NCBI RefSeq assembly: GCF_012223425.1
Contig: NZ_CP038799.1
Coordinates: 4,634,249-4,698,248 of the forward strand
Direction: 5' to 3'
DNA length: 64,000 nucleotides
From: Mycolicibacterium frederiksbergense
GTDB taxonomy: Bacteria; Actinomycetota; Actinomycetes; Mycobacteriales; Mycobacteriaceae
How positions within the stretch are numbered: the stretch's first letter is position 1; each line of letters opens with the position of its first letter. The notes under the pieces are model-generated. The model was not told where the DNA came from. It saw only the letters and a program-made list of their open reading frames with translations, and ran no database searches. This document shows, one piece after another, positions 8,866 through 17,077 of the stretch. A program made the position numbers and the translations under genes.

Positions 8866-9660
8866 ATGGGCAGATTTCATCGGCACGAGGACGGCACCGA
8901 ACACGATCACGATCACGATCACGATCACGATCATGACCATGATCATGACCACCAGGATCCGGTGCATGAGCACGGCGACCACTCCGGATACGTGACGGGA
9001 GCCGACCGGGTGGTGGTGCTGGAAAGCATCTTCGCGGAGAACGACAGGACCGCGGCCGCCAACCGGCGTGACTTCGACGAGGCCGATGTCACGGCGGTGA
9101 ACTTGATGTCTTCGCCCGGTGCCGGCAAGACCACACTGCTCGCAGAGACCCTGCGCCGACTGCAGGGCCGGCTGCGCACCGGAGTCATCGAAGGTGACAT
9201 CGAGACCAGTATCGACGCCGACCGACTCAGCGGATTGGGCGCAGCAGTAGCGCTGATCAACACCGCCGACGGGTTCGGCGGGGAATGTCATCTCGACGCC
9301 CCCATGGTGCGTTCGGCGTTACCACGTATTCCGCTGCAAGCCCTCGATCTCCTGGTGATCGAGAACGTGGGAAATCTCGTGTGCCCCGCGGAATTCGACG
9401 TCGGATCGCATGCCAGTGCCATGGTGTACTCCATCACCGAGGGCGAGGAGAAACCTCTGAAATACCCGGTGATGTTCCGGTCCGTGGACCTGGTGTTGGT
9501 GAACAAGATGGATCTGTTGCCTCATCTGGACTACGACCTGGCGGCATTTCACGCCAACTTGAAGGCCGTCAATCCGGGCGTCGCCGTGATCGAGACCAGT
9601 GCCCGTACGGGTGCGGGCGTCGACGCGTGGTGTGACTGGCTGTCTGCCCTCCGACCATGA
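8866..9660 (+). CDS. hypB: Hydrogenase nickel incorporation GTPase HypB with His/Asp-rich N-terminus
   Basis: A 264-residue SIMIBI-class GTPase. The N-terminus (about residues 5-40) is an alternating His-Asp tract plus further histidines, a likely nickel store. The GTPase follows with P-loop SSPGAGKTTL, GDIETSIDADR, the metal-site region GGECHLDAPM, ENVGNLVCP, and the guanine-specificity motif NKMD. It uses GTP hydrolysis to drive nickel transfer with HypA. GGAGG lies 8 bases before the ATG. The tract is encoded by a hexanucleotide tandem repeat, so its length could vary between strains. Confidence 0.97.
   Translation: MGRFHRHEDGTEHDHDHDHDHDHDHDHDHQDPVHEHGDHSGYVTGADRVVVLESIFAENDRTAAANRRDFDEADVTAVNLMSSPGAGKTTLLAETLRRLQGRLRTGVIEGDIETSIDADRLSGLGAAVALINTADGFGGECHLDAPMVRSALPRIPLQALDLLVIENVGNLVCPAEFDVGSHASAMVYSITEGEEKPLKYPVMFRSVDLVLVNKMDLLPHLDYDLAAFHANLKAVNPGVAVIETSARTGAGVDAWCDWLSALRP
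8902..8952 (+). repeat. CACGAT hexanucleotide tandem repeat inside hypB
   Basis: Five perfect CACGAT units (8902-8931) followed by three diverged units (CATGAC, CATGAT, CATGAC) encode the His-Asp tract of HypB. Each unit keeps frame, so slippage would change nickel-storage capacity without breaking the gene. Confidence 0.95.
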
Positions 9661-9724
9661 GCCACCCGCGCCGCCACCCAGATTGGGGATGGCTGACATA
9701 TTCCCGCGAGTCATTCTCGGAGCC

Positions 9725-10798
9725 ATGCTGACTGAACGCACCACCTTGGTGCAATTTCTCATAGAAGAGCGTCGACGGCATCCCGGAGCGTCGGGCGAAC
9801 TCAACCGCCTCGTGGTGGATGTCGCGTTGGCCTGTAAGGCGATCGCGAATCGGGTGGCAGGAGGCGCACTGGGCGGGGCCCTCGGTTCCGCCGACGAGGT
9901 CAATGTGCAGGGTGAAACCCAGCAGAAGCTGGACGTGTTGGCCAACGACTACTTCCTTCGGGCCACGGAATGGAGCGGATACGTCGCCGGCATGGTTTCT
10001 GAAGAGCTGGCGGAACCGTATCGGATACCGGACTGCTTCCCACGCGGGAAGTACCTGCTCGTGTTCGATCCGCTGGACGGCTCGTCGAATATCGATGTCA
10101 ACGTCTCCGTGGGGAGCATCTTTTCGATTCTTCGTGCCCCGAACCCCGGTGCCGAGCCGGAGCGGGAGGATTTTTTACAGCAGGGAACCGAGCAGGTCTG
10201 CGCCGGCTACGCGATCTACGGTCCGTCGACGATGATCGTTCTTTCGATGGGTACCGGGGTACACGCTTTCACGCTCGATCCCAGTCTCGGCGAGTTCTTC
10301 CTGACCCGTGAATCCATCAAGATTCCCGCCACCACTGGGGAGTTCGCCATCAATGCGTCGAACCAGCGATTCTGGGAGCCTGCCGTGCAGCAGTATGTGT
10401 CAGAATGCCTGGCCGGCAGATCAGGGCCGCGGGGCAAGGACTTCAATATGCGCTGGGTGGCCTCACTGGTGGCCGAGACGCATCGGATACTGACCCGCGG
10501 CGGAGTGTTCCTCTATCCGCGCGACTCGAAAGAGCCGGCGAAAGCGGGACGATTACGGTTGCTCTACGAGGCGAACCCGATGGCGCTTCTGATCGAGCAG
10601 GCCGGTGGCTCCGCGAGCACCGGCCGGCAGCGCGTTCTGGATGTCGTCCCGACTGATATCCACCAACGCATTTCGCTGGTCTTCGGTGCCAGCGAGGAGG
10701 TGGCACGGGTCGCGTCCTATCACGATCAACCCTACGAACCGCCCACGACACTCCCGTTGTACGGGACCCGTGGCCTGTTCCGTGAAGTGGCGGGCTGA
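9725..10798 (+). CDS. cbbF: Class I fructose-1,6-bisphosphatase of the Calvin cycle
   Basis: A 357-residue class I FBPase. The metal/substrate signature FDPLDGSSNID is intact, preceded by the SEELAEP segment, and MRWVASLVAE and YPRDSKEPAKAGRLRLLYE match the C-terminal substrate site. It removes the 1-phosphate of fructose bisphosphate to regenerate RuBP and may also act on sedoheptulose bisphosphate. Mycobacteria normally rely on the unrelated GlpX for gluconeogenesis, so this copy fits a CO2-fixation role. The ATG at 9725 fits the family start; an in-frame ATG 36 bases upstream lacks a ribosome site. The phosphoribulokinase gene follows by five bases. Confidence 0.93.
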   Translation: MLTERTTLVQFLIEERRRHPGASGELNRLVVDVALACKAIANRVAGGALGGALGSADEVNVQGETQQKLDVLANDYFLRATEWSGYVAGMVSEELAEPYRIPDCFPRGKYLLVFDPLDGSSNIDVNVSVGSIFSILRAPNPGAEPEREDFLQQGTEQVCAGYAIYGPSTMIVLSMGTGVHAFTLDPSLGEFFLTRESIKIPATTGEFAINASNQRFWEPAVQQYVSECLAGRSGPRGKDFNMRWVASLVAETHRILTRGGVFLYPRDSKEPAKAGRLRLLYEANPMALLIEQAGGSASTGRQRVLDVVPTDIHQRISLVFGASEEVARVASYHDQPYEPPTTLPLYGTRGLFREVAG

Positions 10799-10803
10799 GG
10801 ACC

Positions 10804-11688
10804 ATGTCGCGCATACATCCGATCGTTTCGGTCACCGGGTCCTCAGGAGCCGGTACCACCTCAGTGATGCGTACTTTCCAGCAGATATTTCGTCGCGAGG
10901 GTGTCAACGTCGCCTATGTCGAGGGCGACAGCTTTCACCGTTTCGACCGGCTCGAGATGAAGGCGGAGATTGCCGAGGCGTACGCGCGCGGCGATCACAC
11001 CTTCAGTCATTTCGGACCGGCGTCCAATCTGTTCGAGGAACTCGAGGATCTGTTCCGTAATTACTCCGAACAGGGGACCGGCAAGTTCCGCAAGTACCTG
11101 CACGACGACGCCGAAGCAGAACCCTACGGACAGGAACCGGGCACGTTCACGTCCTGGGAGGAGATATCCCCGGATACCGATGTGTTGTTCTACGAGGGGC
11201 TGCACGGAGCGGTGGTCACCGACACCGTGAACGTCGCGCAGCACGCCGATCTGCGGATCGGTGTCGTCCCCGTGATCAATCTGGAGTGGATTCAGAAACT
11301 GCATCGCGACCGGGTGGTCCGGGGGTACACCTCAGAGGCGGTCACGGACACCATCTTGCGTCGAATGCCCGACTATGTGAACTACATCTGCCCGCAGTTC
11401 TCCCACACCGATGTCAACTTCCAGCGCGTTCCGGTGGTGGATACCTCGAATCCCTTCATTGCCAGGAGCATTCCGTCTGCCGACGAGTCGATGCTGATCA
11501 TCAGATTCCGCGACCCGCATGGCATCGACTTCCCGTACCTGCTGGACATGTTGCACGATTCGTTCATGTCGAGGCCGAACACCATCGTGTGCCCCGGCGG
11601 CAAGATGGATCTGGCCATGCAGCTCATTTTCACCCCGATGATCTTGCGGATCGTGGAGCGGCGGAAGGCCGAACTGGTGGCTCGATAA
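10804..11688 (+). CDS. cbbP: Phosphoribulokinase, class I (bacterial octameric type)
   Basis: A 294-residue enzyme making ribulose 1,5-bisphosphate from ribulose 5-phosphate and ATP. It shows the class I P-loop variant GSSGAGTTS, VEGDSFHRFDR for the catalytic region, YEGLHGAVVT, the substrate segment RRMPDYVNYICPQFS, and VPVVDTSNPF. Length and motifs are typical of proteobacterial-type CbbP. It is five bases after cbbF and probably cotranscribed with it. A second, unrelated-class phosphoribulokinase-like gene lies at 40190-41131. Confidence 0.96.
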   Translation: MSRIHPIVSVTGSSGAGTTSVMRTFQQIFRREGVNVAYVEGDSFHRFDRLEMKAEIAEAYARGDHTFSHFGPASNLFEELEDLFRNYSEQGTGKFRKYLHDDAEAEPYGQEPGTFTSWEEISPDTDVLFYEGLHGAVVTDTVNVAQHADLRIGVVPVINLEWIQKLHRDRVVRGYTSEAVTDTILRRMPDYVNYICPQFSHTDVNFQRVPVVDTSNPFIARSIPSADESMLIIRFRDPHGIDFPYLLDMLHDSFMSRPNTIVCPGGKMDLAMQLIFTPMILRIVERRKAELVAR

Positions 11689-11746
11689 GCGTGCGCCGAC
11701 CGTCGGTCGGGAGAATGTCGGACAGGGGACGATTTGAGGAATACGG

Positions 11747-12859
11747 ATGGCCGATCGGGCAGTTGAACGTCGTCGCCTGTGGTCATCGAGCGTGCGGGAC
11801 GCACTGACGTCGAGGGAATGGCTGCGCTTGGCGTCGATGTTCCTCGCGATCTTCGCCCTACACGCGGTGGGCTGGCTGACGTTGCTGCTCGTTGTCGTTC
11901 CAGCGCATTACAGCGTGGGGGACAAGGTTCTGGGCGTGGGTATCGGGATGACAGCCTACGCACTGGGTATGCGGCACGCCTTCGATGCCGACCACATCGC
12001 TGCCATCGACAACACCACCCGCAAACTGATGGGCGACGGACAGCGCCCACTCGCGGTGGGGTTCTTCTTCTCCCTTGGGCACTCCACTGTGGTCTTCGGA
12101 CTCACGGCACTGTTGGCTTTCGGAGTGACGGCCGTGGTGGGACCCGTACAAGACGACTCCTCGGCACTGCATCACTACACCGCGTTGATCGGGACCGCCG
12201 TCTCCGGGATCTTCCTGTACGTCATAGCGATCGCGAATCTGGTGATCCTGGTCGGCATCGTTCGGGTGTTCACTCAGATGCGGGATGGCACGTACAACGA
12301 TTCCGAGCTGGAGGAGCACCTCAACAACCGCGGATTCCTGAACCGGTACCTCGGCAGGTTCACGCGCTCCATCAAGCAGTCGTGGCACACCTATCCGCTC
12401 GGCGTGCTCTTCGGCCTGGGGTTCGACACCGCCAGCGAGGTCGCGCTTCTCGTGGTGGCGGGCACCAGTGTGGCGGCCGGCGTTCCCTGGTACGCGATAC
12501 TGTGCCTGCCGGTGCTGTTCGCGGCGGGCATGACCCTGCTTGACACCATCGACGGCTCGTTCATGAATCTCGCATACGGGTGGGCACTTTCCGAGCCGGT
12601 GCGCAAGGTGTACTACAACCTGACTCTCACGGCAATGTCGGTCGCCATCGCCCTGATCGTCGGAAGCATCGAGCTGCTCGGCGTGCTGGTCGCTCAGCTC
12701 GGCTGGACCGGCGGTGCCTGGGACTGGGTCGGTGACGTCGACCTCAACATCGTCGGCTTCGTCGTGGTGGGTGTCTTCGTTGCGACATGGATCGTGGCCC
12801 TGTTGGTGTGGAAATACGCGCACGTCGAAGAGAAGTGGACGACCGACCGGCCAAGGTGA
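11747..12859 (+). CDS. NiCoT-family nickel/cobalt permease (HoxN/NixA type)
   Basis: A 370-residue inner-membrane protein with about eight hydrophobic segments. The family signature H-x4-D-H is present as RHAFDADHIAAIDN in the second segment, together with LGHSTVVF, LGFDTASE and AGMTLLDTIDG. It imports Ni2+ (possibly Co2+). Its place after hypAB and cbbFP in the same direction makes nickel supply to the hydrogenase the likely job. A short CCGACC/GGTCGG hairpin precedes the gene. Metal preference cannot be settled from sequence. Confidence 0.93.
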   Translation: MADRAVERRRLWSSSVRDALTSREWLRLASMFLAIFALHAVGWLTLLLVVVPAHYSVGDKVLGVGIGMTAYALGMRHAFDADHIAAIDNTTRKLMGDGQRPLAVGFFFSLGHSTVVFGLTALLAFGVTAVVGPVQDDSSALHHYTALIGTAVSGIFLYVIAIANLVILVGIVRVFTQMRDGTYNDSELEEHLNNRGFLNRYLGRFTRSIKQSWHTYPLGVLFGLGFDTASEVALLVVAGTSVAAGVPWYAILCLPVLFAAGMTLLDTIDGSFMNLAYGWALSEPVRKVYYNLTLTAMSVAIALIVGSIELLGVLVAQLGWTGGAWDWVGDVDLNIVGFVVVGVFVATWIVALLVWKYAHVEEKWTTDRPR

Positions 12860-12871
12860 CCGTGAATCGTC

Positions 12872-13435
12872 CTACACCGACAGGGTGTGCATCACGATCT
12901 CGGTACTCAGCTGGGCGATGAAATGACGTGAACCTCGTGTTCCGGCCAGATCAGCGATCCTGAAGTCCCCGCGAACGTGGCGCCGGCTGGCACGCGCAAT
13001 CGAGCCGGCGCCGCGCGAACTGACCAGAGCTGTCGTGTCGGCGAAGACCTGCGGGCAGAGGGCGTCCCCGCTGTCATTGTGTGCGGTTCCGGGATGGCCG
13101 CCGTCGATCACCACCAGGCCCGTAATGCGCTGCGGGTGATGCGCCGCTGTCAGCCAGGCGATCTCGGCGCACCGCCCGTCGCCGACGAGTACCGCGCAGC
13201 GGATGCTCAGCGAGTCAAGGATGGCAACGATGGCTTTGTCGGACAGCGGTGAACGCGCGCTGATACCGACTGTCTGCACCTTCGCCACGTGCAAGCGGTC
13301 CCTGAGTTCCTGATAGGGGGATCCGGCGGTGCGAGACATGTCCAGCAACACCACCGTCCGGCCGTCCGGCGGACCCTGTGCACTGACCTGGACGGGGAGC
13401 CCGTCGATCGTATATAGGCGATCGACGGGCTCCAT
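12872..13435 (-). CDS. Alpha/beta-hydrolase-like protein downstream of cbbS, catalytic serine missing
   Basis: A 187-residue protein with an alpha/beta-hydrolase outline: DGLPVQVSAQGPPDGRTVVLLDMS, then the nucleophile-elbow region RCAVLVGDGRCAEIAWLTAAHHPQRITGLVVIDGG. The usual G-x-S-x-G elbow reads GDGRC here, so the nucleophile serine is replaced by glycine and the protein is probably not a hydrolase. It follows cbbS directly. The ATG at 13435 is one base after the cbbS stop; an in-frame ATG at 13456 would overlap cbbS. Neither has a clear ribosome site. A 15-bp stem-loop covers codons 2-14. A gene-specific function is not known. Confidence 0.65.
   Translation of the reverse strand: MEPVDRLYTIDGLPVQVSAQGPPDGRTVVLLDMSRTAGSPYQELRDRLHVAKVQTVGISARSPLSDKAIVAILDSLSIRCAVLVGDGRCAEIAWLTAAHHPQRITGLVVIDGGHPGTAHNDSGDALCPQVFADTTALVSSRGAGSIARASRRHVRGDFRIADLAGTRGSRHFIAQLSTEIVMHTLSV
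13396..13433. promoter_or_regulatory. 15-bp perfect inverted repeat between cbbS and the hydrolase-like gene
   Basis: The left arm 13396-13410 (GGAGCCCGTCGATCG) pairs perfectly with 13419-13433 across an 8-base loop. It begins directly after the ATG of the downstream gene and four bases past the cbbS stop. No U-tract follows, so it is not a textbook terminator. It could protect the 3' end of cbbLS mRNA or restrain translation of the next gene. Confidence 0.7.
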
Positions 13436-13436
13436 G

Positions 13437-13874
13437 TCAGTCGGTATCGTTGTCATTGCCGTATCGCTGGCCGGACGGTTTCGTCGCGGCGTAGGCGAAG
13501 GTGGTGTATCCGATTCTGCGATCGGAACCTTCGGCTCGGTCGAGGCGGAAACCCGGCTCTTCAGCCGGGCGTTGCACGATGAAGGAGAATGCGGTGGTCT
13601 GCCGGCCGAGACGAGCGTCATAGGCGTTGAGACGCACATAGGCGTTGGGGTAGGCGGTGCGGCAGGCATTGACCTCGAGCAGCACTCCGGCGGCGTCCTT
13701 CAGGTCGAACATCGGCAAGCCCCACATCTCCCAGTAGACATTTCGGGGATGCGGATCGTCGGTGAACTCCACCGACAACGGCCAGTCGTTGTCCAAAGCG
13801 TAGGTGATTTGCGCGGTGATCTCGTCGTCGGTGAAGTCGGGCAGGTATGAGAAGGTGCCCTGGGTGATTCGCAT
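13437..13874 (-). CDS. cbbS: RuBisCO small subunit, red-type
   Basis: A 145-residue small subunit. MRITQGTFSYLPDFTDDEI, DDPHPRNVYWEMWGLPMFDL and FIVQRPAEEPGFRL are hallmarks of red-type form I small subunits, including the C-terminal extension that forms the beta-hairpin structure. It caps the L8S8 holoenzyme and tunes its activity. The ATG at 13874 has a GGAG site 7 bases upstream; an ATG two codons earlier is too close to that site. It is 19 bases downstream of cbbL and cotranscribed with it. Confidence 0.97.
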   Translation of the reverse strand: MRITQGTFSYLPDFTDDEITAQITYALDNDWPLSVEFTDDPHPRNVYWEMWGLPMFDLKDAAGVLLEVNACRTAYPNAYVRLNAYDARLGRQTTAFSFIVQRPAEEPGFRLDRAEGSDRRIGYTTFAYAATKPSGQRYGNDNDTD

Positions 13875-13893
13875 GTGCATTCTCCGCTCTGGT

Positions 13894-15324
13894 TCAGGAA
13901 CTTGTCGACGTCGCGACGACGTCGGGAGTGTCGGTTGATTCGTAGTTGAACGAAATGTCGCCCCATGTGGCGAGCGCGGTGTCGAGTGCTCGGTTGCGCG
14001 ACGCCGCCTTCTTGAGAATTTCCGGACCTTCGGCGTAGAAATCGCGACCTTCGTTGCGCGCCTTGAGCATTGCTTCGAGTGCAACGCGGTTGGCTTCGGC
14101 GCCTGCGGAGATACCCATCGGGTGACCGATGGTGCCGCCACCGAACTGCAGAATGACGTCTTCACCCAGGTAATGGAGCAGTTGGTGCATCTGTCCGGCG
14201 TGGATGCCGCCGGAGGCGACGGGCATCACGCCGGGCATCGACGCCCATTCCTGGTCGAAGTACAGACCTTTGGCCGGGTCGGCGGAAATGCTGTCCAGCC
14301 GGAGCGTGTCGTAGAAGCCGGCGGTGCTGTACGGGTCACCTTCGAGTTTGCCGACCACGGTGCCAGCATGGATGTGATCGACGCCGGCCAGGCGCATCCA
14401 CTTCGAGATCACCCGGAAACTGATCCCATGTGCCTTTTGCCTTGTGTAGGTGCCGTGCCCGGCGCGGTGGAGGTGCAACAGCACACCGTTGGCGCGGGCC
14501 CACTTGGCCATCGACTGGATTGCGGTGTATCCGATCGTGAGGTCGATCATCACCACCACGGAGCCGAGTTCTTTGGCGAACTCCGCGCGCTCGTACATCT
14601 CTTCCATCGTGCCCGAGGTGATGTTGAGGTAGTGGCCCTTGATTTCGCCGGTCGCCGCCTGCGCCCTGTTGACGGCCTCCATGCAGAACAGGAATCGGTC
14701 GCGCCACCGCATGAACGGCTGGGAGCAGATGTTCTCGTCGTCTTTGGTGAAGTCGAGTCCGCCACGCAACGCCTCGTACACCACGCGGCCGTAGTTGCGG
14801 GCCGAAAGACCGAGTTTCGGCTTCGTGGTCGCGCCCAGTAGCGGCCGCCCGAACTTACCGAGATGCTCACGTTCCATTACGATTCCGTGTGCGGGTCCCT
14901 GGAACGTCTTCACGTAGTGGGTCGGGATTCGCATATCCTCCAGGCGAAGCGCCTTGAGTGGTTTGAAGCCGAAGACATTGCCGATGATCGAGCTCGTGAG
15001 GTTGGCGATCGAGCCTTCTTCGAAGAGGTCGATATCGTAGGCGATCCAGGCGATCCACTGCCCAGGCGTATTCGGAACCGCTTCGACGCGATAACACTTC
15101 GCCTGATAGTGCTCGAATGTGGTGAGACGATCGGTCCACACCACCGTCCACGTCGCGGTGCTGGACTCACCGGCGACCGCGGCGCCCGCTTCCTCGGGCG
15201 GGACGCCCGGCTGCGGTGTTATGCGAAAGGCGCACAGCACATCCGAATCTTTGGGCACATAGTCGGGCTGCCAGTAGCCCATCTCTGCGTAGGGGATCAC
15301 TCCTGCATTCCATCGTTCGCTCAT
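13894..15324 (-). CDS. cbbL: RuBisCO large subunit, form I red-type
   Basis: The 476-residue catalytic subunit fixing CO2 onto ribulose 1,5-bisphosphate. The active site is intact: TTKPKLG with K168 and K170, the carbamylated lysine in GLDFTKDDENI (K194, with D196 and E197), HLHRAGHGTYTRQ, and ASGGIHAGQMHQL. Sequence style and the partner CbbS and CbbX indicate red-type form IC or a close actinobacterial relative; separating IC from IE needs a tree. The C-terminal tail (NYESTDTPDVV) that red-type activases engage is present. A GGAG site precedes the ATG. It is divergent from the aldolase gene. Confidence 0.97.
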   Translation of the reverse strand: MSERWNAGVIPYAEMGYWQPDYVPKDSDVLCAFRITPQPGVPPEEAGAAVAGESSTATWTVVWTDRLTTFEHYQAKCYRVEAVPNTPGQWIAWIAYDIDLFEEGSIANLTSSIIGNVFGFKPLKALRLEDMRIPTHYVKTFQGPAHGIVMEREHLGKFGRPLLGATTKPKLGLSARNYGRVVYEALRGGLDFTKDDENICSQPFMRWRDRFLFCMEAVNRAQAATGEIKGHYLNITSGTMEEMYERAEFAKELGSVVVMIDLTIGYTAIQSMAKWARANGVLLHLHRAGHGTYTRQKAHGISFRVISKWMRLAGVDHIHAGTVVGKLEGDPYSTAGFYDTLRLDSISADPAKGLYFDQEWASMPGVMPVASGGIHAGQMHQLLHYLGEDVILQFGGGTIGHPMGISAGAEANRVALEAMLKARNEGRDFYAEGPEILKKAASRNRALDTALATWGDISFNYESTDTPDVVATSTSS

Positions 15325-15494
15325 GACTCCGATCGTGGCAGCGAACAGTGAACATGTCTATTGAGAATTACCCACCGACCATCAAGTGTTCAGTTGACTG
15401 TATCCCCCTGGGTATCCACCTCCTAGGTGAGGGCGGCGCCGCGGAACCTGGATAGCGTCCTTGTGTCAACCACACCCGAAGAAGGACACCGCGC
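15325..15494. promoter_or_regulatory. Bidirectional promoter module between cbbL and the aldolase gene
   Basis: On the cbbL strand a TTGATG hexamer lies 19 bases before TAGACATGTTCA, and TTGA-N17-TCAA forms an inverted repeat suited to a LysR regulator such as CbbR. On the aldolase strand a C-rich box (15401-15433, TATCCCCCTGG and CACCTCCTAGGTG) lies about 23 bases before a TAGCGT -10-like element (15453-15458). The arrangement recurs, almost gap-free, between cbbX and blaI at 34873-34990. TTGATG is at about 15379-15384 and the -10-like TAGACA at 15354-15359 when read on the minus strand. Confidence 0.72.
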
Positions 15495-16487
15495 ATGACT
15501 AACTGCCGACAGATCGCAGCCGCAATGATGGCGCCCGGCAAAGGTATTCTGGCCGCAGACGAGAGCATCGCGACGATGTCGAAGCGTCTGAAAGACAACC
15601 GAGTGGAGCCGACCGCAGAGAATCGGCGCTACTACCGGGAAATGCTCGCATCGGCGCCCGGGTTGTCCGACGATATTTCCGGGATCATCTTCTGTGATGA
15701 GACGCTCAAGCAGAGCTTCAGTGACGGGACGCCGTTCCCGCAGGCAGTCGGGGAACTCGGAATTCTCGCCGGTATCAAGGTCGATACCGGTGCCAAGGCC
15801 TGCCCAGGCCTGGACGGGGAAACCATCACCGAAGGCCTCGATGACCTGCCGGCGCGACTGGCCGAGTATGCGAAATTGGGAGCTGCCTTTGCCAAGTGGC
15901 GCGCCGTATTCACCATCGGTTCCGAAACGCCGACCCAGGGCGCGATTCGATCGAACGCGAACGCACTGGCCCGCTACGCGGCCGCATGCCAGCAGGCGGG
16001 GCTCGTTCCGATCGTCGAGCCGGAGGTGTTGATGGATGGCAGCCACAATCTCGCGGTGTGCCGGGACGTCACCGAGGAGGTGCACACCGCCGTTCGCGCC
16101 GAACTGGGATTGTTGAACGTCGATCTGGCCGGGATCATTCTGAAGCCGAATATGGTGATCGAGGGTGACGGCCACGGCAGGGTGTCCAGCCCGGAAGAGG
16201 TTGCCGAAGCCACTGTCACAGTGTTGCGCTCGTGGCCAGGAGCTTTGGCCGGTGTAGCCTTCCTGTCCGGTGGCCAGGATCCTGAGCGGGCGACAGACAA
16301 CTTGACAGCGATGCAGCGGCACTCCACGCCGTGGCCGCTGACGTTCTCCTTCGGTCGCGCCCTGGTGTCGCCCGCTCTGTCGGCCTGGCAGGGAGATCCG
16401 GATCGGCGATCCGACGGCCAGGCAACGTTGCTCAACCGGGTCAAGGCCAACGGTGCCGCGGCGGGTCTGCGCGCCGCATTGCGCTGA
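15495..16487 (+). CDS. Class I (Schiff-base) fructose-bisphosphate aldolase
   Basis: A 330-residue aldolase of the class I type: APGKGILAADES near the N-terminus, EPEVL, the Schiff-base lysine region GIILKPNMV, and VAFLSGGQ. Mycobacteria normally carry a class II zinc enzyme, so this extra aldolase, divergent from cbbL with a shared promoter module, probably serves the regenerative phase of the Calvin cycle (fructose and possibly sedoheptulose bisphosphate formation). The ATG lies about 36 bases after the -10-like element, with GAAGGA as ribosome site. A strong hairpin follows. Confidence 0.94.
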   Translation: MTNCRQIAAAMMAPGKGILAADESIATMSKRLKDNRVEPTAENRRYYREMLASAPGLSDDISGIIFCDETLKQSFSDGTPFPQAVGELGILAGIKVDTGAKACPGLDGETITEGLDDLPARLAEYAKLGAAFAKWRAVFTIGSETPTQGAIRSNANALARYAAACQQAGLVPIVEPEVLMDGSHNLAVCRDVTEEVHTAVRAELGLLNVDLAGIILKPNMVIEGDGHGRVSSPEEVAEATVTVLRSWPGALAGVAFLSGGQDPERATDNLTAMQRHSTPWPLTFSFGRALVSPALSAWQGDPDRRSDGQATLLNRVKANGAAAGLRAALR

Positions 16488-16549
16488 CGCACAACGAAAT
16501 CTCCGATGCGAGTCGCAGCCGGCAGCTGTCCACGCAGCGTGGCGTGGGC

Positions 16550-16583
16550 CCGAGGGGTCATCACGGGTGTGATGACCCCTCGG
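16550..16583. terminator. 15-bp stem-loop after the aldolase gene
   Basis: A perfect inverted repeat, CCGAGGGGTCATCAC with a four-base loop (GGGT) and its complement, lies 62 bases past the aldolase stop and between two convergent transcription units. A short T-rich run (GGTTTC) follows on the plus strand. It probably terminates the aldolase transcript and perhaps the nuo transcript from the other side. Nothing else is seen in 16488-16639. Confidence 0.8.
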
Positions 16584-16639
16584 TGGTTTCGCCCACCATG
16601 TCCGGCGGTGAACAATGGCAGCGGTGACGAGTGCCGAGG

Positions 16640-16774
16640 TCAGGCTTTGCCGAATCCCCAGACCAATCCGGCGAAGATACCGCCGACCACCAACACGTCG
16701 GCTATTCGGAGCAGCCACCAGAGAATTGCCCAATGCACGGTGCTGCGGGCCGCATTGCCGACTTGAGAAGTCAT
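16640..16774 (-). CDS. 44-residue single-span membrane protein after the nuo operon
   Basis: A short protein (MTSQVGNAARSTVHW start) with one or two adjacent hydrophobic segments (AILWWLLRIADVLVVGGIFAGLVWGF) and a C-terminal Lys. The ATG overlaps the stop of the preceding 64-residue gene by four bases (ATGA), so the two form a coupled pair. It is not recognised as a named family. Its place at the end of the nuo operon makes a small accessory membrane subunit conceivable. Confidence 0.6.
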   Translation of the reverse strand: MTSQVGNAARSTVHWAILWWLLRIADVLVVGGIFAGLVWGFGKA

Positions 16775-16965
16775 CGCAGGAGCCATATCTGGCGCCGCGT
16801 GGGATCCACGAGCTCGCGCGCGCCATCGTCGTAGTGGACGAAGATGTAACCCGGCGACGTCGAGGAGACTCGGCCGACGCGACCGAGTATGCCCTGCGAC
16901 ACCCGAACCCTGTCGCCCGCAACCAGTACGGGTACGGTGCAAGCGATTGCTTCGGTATTGATCAT
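16771..16965 (-). CDS. 64-residue SH3/KOW-like small protein after nuoN
   Basis: A 64-residue protein, beta-rich, with a KOW/SH3-like pattern: AGDRVRVSQGILGRVGRV, then GYIFVHYDDGARELVDPTRRQIWLLR. The ATG at 16965 is chosen because upstream codons lack a ribosome site and the protein begins with plausible fold sequence. It is separated from nuoN by 112 bases with no gene and is coupled to the 44-residue membrane protein. Function is unknown. Confidence 0.6.
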   Translation of the reverse strand: MINTEAIACTVPVLVAGDRVRVSQGILGRVGRVSSTSPGYIFVHYDDGARELVDPTRRQIWLLR

Positions 16966-17077
16966 GGGCTGGCTCCGATCCCTTGTCCTGGCTGAAGTTC
17001 CATTGGTGAGCATGCCCGCTGAGCAGAGGCGAGACGACCCTCGATTGGGGGTCCGCACGGGTGTCGAGACTTTCAGA

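Noticed and set aside
16550..16583. The 15-bp stem-loop after the aldolase as a regulator operator
   Set aside because: It lies between convergent genes, has no promoter-like sequence and has a 4-base loop, so terminator is the better reading.
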